A stretch of 7,958 bases of DNA, from contig CADAXO010000166.1 of assembly GCA_902791885.1 (NCBI GenBank), positions 1-7,958 on the forward strand. The letters are read 5' to 3'. Made by a program: the position numbers and the translations under genes. The DNA is from Oscillospiraceae bacterium. Its GTDB lineage: Bacteria > Bacillota_A > Clostridia > Saccharofermentanales > Saccharofermentanaceae. Positions 1 to 5,684 of this stretch are shown in pieces (within the stretch, counting starts at the first letter, position 1; every line of letters starts with the position of its first letter). The notes below the pieces were generated by a model. That model ran no database searches and had not been told where the DNA came from. It worked only from the letters and a program-made list of their open reading frames with translations.

Positions 1-46
1 CGCTTCAAGGCTTTCTTGTGAAGTTCCTCTCGCGAAGTGCCTGATA

Positions 47-75
47 AATATACAACGCTCCCCACCCGATGTCAA
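47..75 (-). promoter_or_regulatory. Strong sigma-A type promoter firing leftward out of the window
   Basis: On the minus strand, TTGACA (75 to 70) is followed after exactly 17 nt by TATATT (52 to 47). This is a perfect -35 and a 5/6 -10 at ideal spacing. Transcription should begin near position 40 and run off the left edge. The visible leader (about 1-40) contains an imperfect hairpin built on CTTCA and TGAAG but no start codon with a ribosome binding site. The gene served is outside the window. A stable RNA operon or a highly expressed gene would fit the promoter strength, but the sequence does not decide. Confidence 0.75.
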
Positions 76-90
76 GCGATATTTTCGACT

Positions 91-119
91 TTTTTAAAAT
101 TATCTGTTGATAATGTCAA
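91..119 (-). promoter_or_regulatory. Possible second, upstream tandem promoter
   Basis: A second TTGACA lies at 119 to 114 on the minus strand, with TAAAAA (96 to 91, four of six matches to TATAAT) after a 17-nt spacer. It would fire in the same direction as the stronger promoter at 75-47. The spacer contains the inverted repeat ATTATC-TGTT-GATAAT (99-114), which could be an operator. The -35 overlaps the foot of the Nudix terminator. The weak -10 makes this a tentative call. Confidence 0.35.
99..114. repeat. Short perfect inverted repeat, possible operator
   Basis: ATTATC (99-104) and GATAAT (109-114) form a perfect 6-bp inverted repeat around TGTT. It lies in the spacer of the weak promoter at 119-91, upstream of the strong promoter. 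On the minus strand its core reads TTATCAACA, one base from the DnaA-box consensus TTATCCACA, though the changed base is in a conserved position. A repressor site is possible; chance in AT-rich DNA is equally possible. Confidence 0.3.
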
Positions 120-141
120 AAGCCCAGTAAACACGGGCTTT
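118..141 (-). terminator. Intrinsic terminator of the HD-Nudix transcript (weak U-tract)
   Basis: AAAGCCC (119-125) pairs perfectly with GGGCTTT (135-141) around a 9-nt loop, starting immediately after the Nudix stop codon (145-143). Read on the minus strand, the stem ends in GGGCTTTT and is followed by GACATTATC, so the T-run is short. Position and symmetry support a terminator closing the HD-Nudix operon, but the poor tail suggests leaky termination into the leftward promoter region. Confidence 0.6.
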
Positions 142-142
142 C

Positions 143-649
143 TCAGCCGAGGATTTCTGAGGAGACGAGCGTGTCCTTATCGTATGTAAGCTTGATCTCG
201 AAGAACTTTTCGCCGTCTTTGTTAAACAGATTCCTGAATATGTCGCGGTCGCCTTCCCAAATGGGCAGATCGTATATGTCTTTTACGTTGACCCAGCAAA
301 GCTCGCCTTCGTCGCATGTTCCGGGGCAGGGATCCTTATCCCCCGTGTACTCCCCTTTATATATAAACATTATCTCTTCAAGTGTTCTGTCACCTGTGCG
401 GGACAAAAATGTCGCGACGCCGCGAAGAGCTAAGCCCGATATATCTGATGCATCGATACCGGTCTCTTCCTTTATCTCCCTTACGGCGCACTCGTACGGA
501 GCCTCATGTTCTTCGACATGTCCGCCCACGCCTAAGTACTTTCCCACATTCATGTTGGAGATATTCTTGGAAGTTCTTCCCTTTACTATAAAGAGGACGT
601 TATCTTTATCAGTCAGATAACAAAGTGTCGTGAGCTTTCTGTCACTCAT
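143..649 (-). CDS. MutX-type Nudix hydrolase (probable 8-oxo-dGTP diphosphatase family)
   Basis: A soluble 168-residue Nudix pyrophosphohydrolase that probably hydrolyses a (d)NTP to the monophosphate plus pyrophosphate. The Nudix box is complete: G43, E49, R57-E58, E61-E62 and G64 match GX5EX7REUXEEXGU, so it should bind Mg2+ and be active. The flanking features, an N-terminal LTTLCYL strand, VGKYLGVGGH before the box and a C-terminal P-x-WEGD segment, resemble the MutX group as I remember it. Substrate is inferred. Three in-frame ATGs exist (688, 655, 649). The GGAGG at 663-659 lies 9 nt from the ATG at 649 but only 3 nt from 655, so 649 is chosen. The start overlaps the end of the upstream HD gene by 8 nt, implying one transcript and coupled translation. 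The weak terminator at 141-118 follows directly. Confidence 0.9.
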   Translation of the reverse strand: MSDRKLTTLCYLTDKDNVLFIVKGRTSKNISNMNVGKYLGVGGHVEEHEAPYECAVREIKEETGIDASDISGLALRGVATFLSRTGDRTLEEIMFIYKGEYTGDKDPCPGTCDEGELCWVNVKDIYDLPIWEGDRDIFRNLFNKDGEKFFEIKLTYDKDTLVSSEILG

Positions 650-1250
650 TGACATTCGCCTCCGCACCGGAAGCCTCGGGAAGCGCATCGGCCTGACTGT
701 TTCTTCCCAGTCTGTAGCGGCCCTTCAAAAGCTCGTAACGGAGATTAACTCTGTAGATAATATAAGAAGAGACATCGATCTTAAACGTCTCGCACAGTGC
801 ACACCACTTGTCGGCGCAGCAGACGATCCAGCCCTCCCAAGTATGAGGCCAGAAGAAAGTCAGCGGGAACATGTGATGTCTTATGATGTCCTGCTCGATG
901 GGAGGAATATTGAAATCCCTTATCGCGTTCTCGCACGCGATCGCAGGATGAGTGAAGCCGTGAAGTCCGCGTCTTCTGTCGCTCGGCTTATGCCAGTCGT
1001 AGAGGAAGTAGTCGTGAAGCAAAGCTCCTCTTATAAGAGCCGGCCTGTCTACCTTAACCCCCAGCACAGTCTCGACGTTAATCGCGAATATCAGGCTGAA
1101 CTTAGCTACGGCAAGTGCATGCTCGAACACGGAAGTAGTGCCGTGCTGGATATAATTCTTCATATCCTGAGCTTCATCTGTCATTATTATGTCTCGCCCG
1201 AGGGAGAATACCTCCTTGGCGATCTTATATTCTGTGATCTCTTTATTCAT
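642..1250 (-). CDS. HD-domain phosphohydrolase
   Basis: A cytosolic 202-residue metal-dependent phosphohydrolase of the HD superfamily. Candidate metal ligands are in the usual order: H44 (VFEHAL), the H79-D80 doublet (ALLHDYF), H97/H101 (LHGFTHP), H125-H126 (IIRHHMFPL) and D147 (CADKWC). The HGFTHP, RHHMFPL and ADKWC blocks match a clostridial family of unknown substrate; nucleotides or a nucleotide second messenger are possible but unproven. The C-terminal tail (about 185-202) is low complexity and probably disordered. The gene overlaps the following Nudix gene by 8 nt, suggesting a joint role such as nucleotide-pool cleaning. No Shine-Dalgarno sequence precedes ATG 1250; TTGTTG-16-TAATAA ends only 9 nt before it, so a leaderless or very short-leader mRNA is possible. 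A full-length antisense reading frame here is a shadow. Confidence 0.88.
   Translation of the reverse strand: MNKEITEYKIAKEVFSLGRDIIMTDEAQDMKNYIQHGTTSVFEHALAVAKFSLIFAINVETVLGVKVDRPALIRGALLHDYFLYDWHKPSDRRRGLHGFTHPAIACENAIRDFNIPPIEQDIIRHHMFPLTFFWPHTWEGWIVCCADKWCALCETFKIDVSSYIIYRVNLRYELLKGRYRLGRNSQADALPEASGAEANVNE
659..663 (-). promoter_or_regulatory. Ribosome binding site deciding the Nudix start
   Basis: GGAGG on the minus strand lies inside the last codons of the HD gene. Its 9-nt distance to the ATG at 649 favours that start over the ATG at 655 (3 nt) and the longer form from 688, which has no such site. Confidence 0.65.
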
Positions 1251-1259
1251 GGGCTTATT

Positions 1260-1287
1260 TTATTACGAATCTGACAAAATACAACAA
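1260..1287 (-). promoter_or_regulatory. Candidate promoter for the HD-Nudix pair
   Basis: On the minus strand TTGTTG (1287 to 1282), a 16-nt spacer and TAATAA (1265 to 1260) lie just upstream of ATG 1250. Transcription would start roughly 0-5 nt before the ATG, leaving almost no leader. This agrees with the missing ribosome binding site but both elements are imperfect. Confidence 0.35.
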
Positions 1288-1300
1288 AATGTGATATATA
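1271..1300 (+). promoter_or_regulatory. Candidate extended -10 promoter for the MATE gene
   Basis: CTGACA (1271-1276), an 18-nt spacer and TATATA (1295-1300) preceded by TGa (extended -10) point rightward. Predicted start is near 1307, giving a leader of about 24 nt. A second -10-like TATAAA sits at 1319-1324, which would give a start at the ATG itself. The elements overlap the minus-strand candidate promoter, so the divergent transcripts may compete or be co-regulated. Confidence 0.4.
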
Positions 1301-1330
1301 TTCCTAATATTACGGATATATAAATAGTTC

Positions 1331-2185
1331 ATGGCTTCGAATCGCGCGACAACAGATCTTACAAAAGGCAATCCGCTCAAGATGACGGTGCTTTTTGCCA
1401 TACCTATATTCTTAAGCAATATCCTTCAGCAGCTTTATAACTTCACGGATATCGCGATCATCGGCCATTCTCTGGGAGACGATGCGCTTACGGCGATAGG
1501 CTCCGTATCGACGATCTACGGGTTCTTCAACTCGCTCATGTTCGGTATGTCGAGCGGATTCGCAGTCGTCATTTCCCGTTTCTTCGGAAGCAAAGACGAG
1601 AAGGGTCTTAAGAAAGCCATCGCGAACACTTTATTCATAGCGGTGATCTGGGCGATAGCCGTCCCGCTGATAGGATTTATCTCCCTGAAGCCTCTCATGA
1701 GAGCACTCCATACGCCGGAAGATATCTTCGACACGGCCTACAGCTATGCATCCGTTGTAATCGCACTTCTGGGATTCATGTTTATCTATAACGTATTAAG
1801 AGGGATCCTGCAGGCGATCGGAAACTCCCGTGCGCCGCTGTTCTTCCTAATGATCTCGGTAAGTGCCAACATCGTACTTGACCTTCTGTTCGTAAGGGTA
1901 TTCGGGTTCGGACTTCCGGGAGCAGCTTATGCCACCGCGATAGCGCAGATCCTTTCCTCGATCCTTACGTTCATATATATAATGCGTAAAGTCCCCGAAG
2001 TCCGTATCACAAGGAAGGACTTCGTTCTTAACAAGAATCTTCTTACCGACATCTTCACTTCGGGCATAGCATTCGCCCTTATGTTCACTGTCGTAAATCT
2101 CGGCTCCATGATACTGCAGGGTGCGATCAACGATCTCGGCAAGACTACGATCGCAGCACATGTAAGATCTCGGAGCTTTGCATGA
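1331..2185 (+). CDS. MATE-family multidrug exporter, N-terminal part (gene frameshifted)
   Basis: N-terminal 277 or so residues of an inner-membrane, cation-coupled MATE exporter (MatE fold, normally 12 helices and about 450 residues). Typical family blocks are seen: LTKGNPLK before helix 1, LYNFTDIAIIGH (35-46), RGILQAIGNSRAPL (157-170) and DLLFV-GFGLPGAAYATAIAQ (184-206). About seven hydrophobic helices are visible, the last around 243-264. At H277 the frame is lost: the seven codons after CAT (2159-2161) are out-of-frame noise ending at TGA 2183-2185. The remainder continues in another frame from 2164. ATG 1331 is the first possible start, as TAG lies two codons upstream, and the family-like N-terminus supports it, but no ribosome binding site is visible. 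Drug or substrate cannot be read from sequence. A pseudogene or an assembly indel is the likeliest explanation. Confidence 0.88.
   Translation: MASNRATTDLTKGNPLKMTVLFAIPIFLSNILQQLYNFTDIAIIGHSLGDDALTAIGSVSTIYGFFNSLMFGMSSGFAVVISRFFGSKDEKGLKKAIANTLFIAVIWAIAVPLIGFISLKPLMRALHTPEDIFDTAYSYASVVIALLGFMFIYNVLRGILQAIGNSRAPLFFLMISVSANIVLDLLFVRVFGFGLPGAAYATAIAQILSSILTFIYIMRKVPEVRITRKDFVLNKNLLTDIFTSGIAFALMFTVVNLGSMILQGAINDLGKTTIAAHVRSRSFA
2172..2185 (+). promoter_or_regulatory. Possible reinitiation site at the MATE frame break
   Basis: GGAG (2172-2175) lies 6 nt before ATG 2182-2184, which overlaps the TGA (2183-2185) of the first frame as ATGA. By chance or selection this is a textbook termination-reinitiation layout, so the C-terminal part could be made as a separate chain. 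The GGAG also encodes family-like residues in the second frame, so coincidence is quite possible. Confidence 0.35.
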
Positions 2186-2733
2186 TGACCCTCTCCACCC
2201 TTGCGAACGCTATGGCTACTTTCGCAGGCCAGAATCACGGTGCGGGAAGATACGACAGGATCAAGTCCGGATTACGGAGCGTGCTTTTCTGCGGCTTCGG
2301 CATATCCGCTTTCCTTATATTAATGATCTACATTTTCGGTGAGATGCTCGTAAAGCTTCTTTCAGGATCCGAGACAACGGAACTTATCGAGACAGCCGTG
2401 TTCTACTTAAGATTCGACCTGCCGTTCTACTTCGTGCTTGCGGTTCTTCTTATAACGAGAACGACGCTTCAGGGTATGGGCTCGAAGTTCGTCCCGATAA
2501 TCGCAAGCCTCATGGAACTCGGGTTAAAGATAATAACGGCACGCTTCCTCGCGGTAAAACTCGGATACCTGGGTATCGCGCTTTGCGAACCCATCACCTG
2601 GATAGCGGGAGCGGTATATATAATCTCGGTATTTGTTTATAAGATAAAGAAGCAGGACTCACACATGCGTGATGAGGACCTTCATATTGCCGTCAAGAAC
2701 GATCAAATCCTTGGAAGCCGGAAGGAAAACTGA
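2182..2733 (+). CDS. MATE-family multidrug exporter, C-terminal part (gene frameshifted)
   Basis: The continuation of the broken MATE exporter, about five helices of the C-terminal lobe. Homology begins before the ATG: the open frame encodes KISELC from 2164, followed by MMTLSTLANAMATFAGQN. Recognisable blocks are GQNHGAG (16-22 from the ATG), RTTLQGMGSKF (93-103) and GLKIITARFLA to GIALCEPITWI (114-141). Family homology seems to end near the basic KIKK (154-157). The last 25 codons run antisense through the end of the phosphomannose isomerase reading frame (overlap 2659-2733), so the true C-terminus may be an acquired run-on. Split between helices 7 and 8, neither half is a natural MATE lobe, which argues against a functional two-chain transporter. 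No terminator follows. Confidence 0.85.
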   Translation: MMTLSTLANAMATFAGQNHGAGRYDRIKSGLRSVLFCGFGISAFLILMIYIFGEMLVKLLSGSETTELIETAVFYLRFDLPFYFVLAVLLITRTTLQGMGSKFVPIIASLMELGLKIITARFLAVKLGYLGIALCEPITWIAGAVYIISVFVYKIKKQDSHMRDEDLHIAVKNDQILGSRKEN

Positions 2734-4968
2734 TTCACCCTTCTTTACGCTCACTTCCGAATCGGCACAGATTATCTTTCCCTCACCCTCGAGGCATACG
2801 GCTGCATCGAACTTGCTGTCATCGGCATGAACCGTGATCCTTCCGTCAACATCGTAGATCAGCGCCTCGAAATACTTACATCTGCAGATGAGATTACCCT
2901 CGCCCTCGAGGCTCTGGGGAACATACTTACTGTAGTCCGCTACCTCAAGTGCCTTCTCAAGATGAAGCTCGCGCTTATTGCCGTATCTGTCGACACGGTC
3001 GTAGTCGTAAAGCCTGTAGGTGCAGTTGCTCGACTGCTGTACTTCGCAGATAAGGTTGCCGGCGCCTATGGCGTGTACGGTTCCCGATGGAATGAAGAAT
3101 ACATCTCCCTTCTTTGTGGGAACGAAGTTCAGAAGATCCGTTATAGTACCGTCCTTTACGGCGGCTTCGACCTCTTCTCTGGTTACATCTCTTCTGAAAC
3201 CGACATAAAGGCCCGCACCGGGCTTCGAGTCGAGGACATACCACATCTCGTTCTTGCCGTAAGAGCTCTCGTTGGACAAAGCGAAATCATCATCGGGGTG
3301 CACCTGAACCGAAAGATCCGTCTCCGCATCAATGAGCTTTACAAGAAGCGGGAACGAACGAAGCGATGCGCACTTCCAGCCGAGCGAAGTCTTACCCACG
3401 GTCTCTATGTACTTTCCTAAAAAAGCTCCTTTATGTCTTCCGTTAACCACACGCGACTGGCCGTCAGGATGAGCCGACAGCACCCACGCCTCGGCGACCC
3501 TTTCCATATCGGTCTTAATGCCGAACTCTTCTTTAAGGCGTCTGCCGCCCCAGATATATTCCTTCAATGCAGGCGTGAGCTTCAGGATAGCTTCGGGCTT
3601 AACACCGAGCTCGATCTCACCGATGTCATCGGAGCTTCTCGCCTGTCTGTCGTCAGCAAGGATATCGTCACCGTAAGCCATATCCATGAACTCGAGAACG
3701 GTGTCTCCGATATTACTTATCTGATGTCTTACGGGAGGCTTAACCTCGATATTTCCGCTGCCGTCGTAGACGGAGCTTTCTGAATCCAAAGTAACCAAAG
3801 CCTTACCCGTAATGATGATCCAGTTCTCGGTCCTCTTCTCGTGAGAGTGCTCGTAGATCGTCTTTCCGGGACTTACGAAGATATGTCTTACGTAATGCCT
3901 GTCTGTCCTCTCGAGTTCTTTATAGTAACCCCACTGTCTGAAGTGGATATTGCTGCCGTTTATGTACTTGTCTATCTTATGCGAGCCGTTGCTGCCGTTG
4001 GTAAGAAGATTCTTAAGATCTCCCGCACTGCTCTGGCCTCTCGCGCCTACGAAAACGGCATCGTCCGTATTAACGACGACTGCATCCTTTATGCCGCTTA
4101 CCACAACGGCCTGCGTACCGGACTTGTTAACTACGAAGGTTCCCTCGCTATTGAGCGTTACCGCGGGTCCCCTGTTCTTATAAGAAAACTTTTCGAGGTC
4201 CTCTATGGATGTAAGTTCACTCCATGAGAATCCCGACTTTACCATAGAGAGCTTATCGGAATGCTCGAGCACTTCCCTCTCGACAGAGACACGCTCTATA
4301 AGACTAAGTGCCTCTTCCGTGAACTCGAGGTCACCGTCCTGCTCGGTCCTCATCGAGAAAGCCTTGACGCATGACTCATATATGGAAGGATCGATGGTGC
4401 GAAGTTCATTGAGATAATCTCCGGCACGCACCATGAGCATACCGAGATTTCTGTAGAAAGGAGCCGTGATCGAAGACTCGTCTTCGGGCTTCTCCTTGAA
4501 TTTCAACGGATCCCCGTAGATATATCCGTAGCGCTTATTAAGCTTCTCCTCTTCCTTGCCGAATACGACGAGCCTGCCTTCGGAAGCCGCAGCCTTAGCC
4601 TCAAGGATGGCATCGGCATAACCCGAGGAAGCATCGATCATTACGTCGGAAGGAACGACAAGTACGAACTCTGAAGGCTGCAAAGACATAAGAGCGAGCG
4701 TGACCGAAGCCGTCGTTCTTCTCGGAATGTCCTCATAGAAAAGTCTGTATGCAAGTCCCTGGAAAGCTTTAAGCTGGTTGTCGATGATATATCTGTGTTC
4801 GGTTCCGGCGACGATAAGAAATTCATCGCAGTAAGGCATATTACGTGCGATCGTATCCTGGAAGACTGAATGATACTGGGTAAGCTCGATAAACTGCTTG
4901 GGGTAATCACGCCTGGAAAGAGGCCATAATCTCTCTCCCAAACCACCCGCAAGAATCAGACACTTCAC
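2659..4968 (-). CDS. Fused mannose-1-phosphate guanylyltransferase-like / cupin / class I mannose-6-phosphate isomerase
   Basis: A 769-residue cytosolic protein of three modules. Residues 1-325 are a ManC/AlgA-type nucleotidyltransferase with the GGLGERLWP-SR-PKQF signature (8-26), D108 and FKEKP (157-161). Residues 342-435 are an AlgA-type cupin with possible ligands H374, H376, E381 and H415. Residues 461-769 are a complete class I phosphomannose isomerase with zinc ligands Q555, H557, E574 and H632 and the YRLYDYDR motif (651-658). It would convert fructose-6-phosphate to mannose-6-phosphate and make GDP-mannose; phosphomannomutase is missing here. Several guanylyltransferase signatures are changed: SDVMI for the usual ADHVI, WSELTSI (249-255) for WSDVGSW, and SVEREVLE for SVDYAVME. 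That domain may be altered or inactive. The GTG start overlaps the glycosyltransferase stop (GTGA) and follows AAGGAG by 9 nt. Confidence 0.9.
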   Translation of the reverse strand: MKCLILAGGLGERLWPLSRRDYPKQFIELTQYHSVFQDTIARNMPYCDEFLIVAGTEHRYIIDNQLKAFQGLAYRLFYEDIPRRTTASVTLALMSLQPSEFVLVVPSDVMIDASSGYADAILEAKAAASEGRLVVFGKEEEKLNKRYGYIYGDPLKFKEKPEDESSITAPFYRNLGMLMVRAGDYLNELRTIDPSIYESCVKAFSMRTEQDGDLEFTEEALSLIERVSVEREVLEHSDKLSMVKSGFSWSELTSIEDLEKFSYKNRGPAVTLNSEGTFVVNKSGTQAVVVSGIKDAVVVNTDDAVFVGARGQSSAGDLKNLLTNGSNGSHKIDKYINGSNIHFRQWGYYKELERTDRHYVRHIFVSPGKTIYEHSHEKRTENWIIITGKALVTLDSESSVYDGSGNIEVKPPVRHQISNIGDTVLEFMDMAYGDDILADDRQARSSDDIGEIELGVKPEAILKLTPALKEYIWGGRRLKEEFGIKTDMERVAEAWVLSAHPDGQSRVVNGRHKGAFLGKYIETVGKTSLGWKCASLRSFPLLVKLIDAETDLSVQVHPDDDFALSNESSYGKNEMWYVLDSKPGAGLYVGFRRDVTREEVEAAVKDGTITDLLNFVPTKKGDVFFIPSGTVHAIGAGNLICEVQQSSNCTYRLYDYDRVDRYGNKRELHLEKALEVADYSKYVPQSLEGEGNLICRCKYFEALIYDVDGRITVHADDSKFDAAVCLEGEGKIICADSEVSVKKGESVFLPASKDLIVLDGNMKVLITHV

Positions 4969-5684
4969 TTATAGTAACTCCTTCGTATCTTAAGATTCCA
5001 CCAGATACCGACAGTGTCGCCAAACATCCTGAAGATATCTCCGATTCTTATTCTACCAAAAGACCTGTTTCTTTTGAAAACGATCTCGACGGGCATCTCC
5101 TCAATGACAGCACCTTCATGTGCACAGAGTGCGAGCACCTCGATATCGAATGCGTAACCTTTGACGCGAAGTTTGGGAGCGACCTTCTTAAGAACCGAAG
5201 ATCTGTAAAGCTTAATGCCTGTCTGCGTATCCTTGATATTCATTCCGAAGAGGACCTTGAGGATAACGTAATAACCTAAAGATACGAACTTTCTTAACGG
5301 CGGATAATCGAGCTTGGATTCCTTATGCATCTTGGAACCGATCACGCATGAACTTTCTTCCATATGTCTGAAGTACCTGACAAGATGATCGGGCGATATA
5401 TCGAGATCCGCATCGATAAATCCGATGATATCGCCCTTCGCCACTTCAACGCCGTGCCTGACCGCTCCGCCCTTGCCGCGGTTTACTTCATATCCCGCAT
5501 AAACGATCTCCGGATTCTCTTCCGAGATCATTAATATCTCGTCCTTGGTATTATCGGAGCTTCCGTCGTCAACGGCGATTATCTCGTACGAACTGATATG
5601 AGGAGCCAGCGTCTCCCTGATCTTAAGAAGACTCTCTTTGATTATCGCGCCTTCGTTATAAGCCGGTACTATTACTGAGAACAT
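4965..5684 (-). CDS. Family 2 glycosyltransferase, DPM1/ALG5-like (polyprenyl-phosphate sugar synthase)
   Basis: A 239-residue single-domain GT-A enzyme that probably moves mannose or glucose from a nucleotide sugar to a polyprenyl phosphate at the cytoplasmic membrane face. The order of motifs is classic: FSVIVPAYNEG (2-12), VDDGSSDNT (38-46), NRGKGGAVRHG (68-78), the metal-binding DADLD (91-95), IGSKMHKES (115-123), DTQTGIKLYR (152-161) and FDIEVL (179-184). It lacks the C-terminal membrane helices of the larger relatives, so it should be peripheral. The neighbouring GDP-mannose module makes mannose the favoured guess, but donor choice is not visible. Start codons ATG 5687 and ATG 5684 are both possible; GGGGG (5696-5692) lies 4 and 7 nt away, favouring 5684. 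The TGATG junction with the upstream gene and GTGA junction downstream imply coupled translation. Confidence 0.9.
   Translation of the reverse strand: MFSVIVPAYNEGAIIKESLLKIRETLAPHISSYEIIAVDDGSSDNTKDEILMISEENPEIVYAGYEVNRGKGGAVRHGVEVAKGDIIGFIDADLDISPDHLVRYFRHMEESSCVIGSKMHKESKLDYPPLRKFVSLGYYVILKVLFGMNIKDTQTGIKLYRSSVLKKVAPKLRVKGYAFDIEVLALCAHEGAVIEEMPVEIVFKRNRSFGRIRIGDIFRMFGDTVGIWWNLKIRRSYYK
4978..4983 (-). promoter_or_regulatory. Ribosome binding site fixing the GTG start at 4968
   Basis: AAGGAG on the minus strand, 9 nt before GTG 4968-4966, inside the last codons of the glycosyltransferase gene. It supports a non-ATG start immediately before the KCLILAGG strand, exactly where nucleotidyltransferases begin. 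Confidence 0.75.

Noticed and set aside
118..141. The AAAGCCC/GGGCTTT stem as a plus-strand terminator
   Set aside because: On the plus strand the stem is followed by CTCAGCC with no T-run, and no plus-strand gene ends there.
630..1274. A 214-codon plus-strand reading frame lying opposite the HD gene
   Set aside because: It is antisense to a clear HD-domain protein, has no ribosome binding site and no recognisable family motif; it arises from the codon pattern of the real gene.
2162..2182. Programmed ribosomal frameshifting in the MATE gene
   Set aside because: No slippery heptamer or downstream hairpin is visible, and about three family-conserved residues are missing, which slippage would not explain.
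2827..4227. A series of plus-strand open frames (2827-3420, 3433-3783, 3841-4227)
   Set aside because: All lie antisense to the conserved guanylyltransferase/cupin/isomerase gene and look like shadows.
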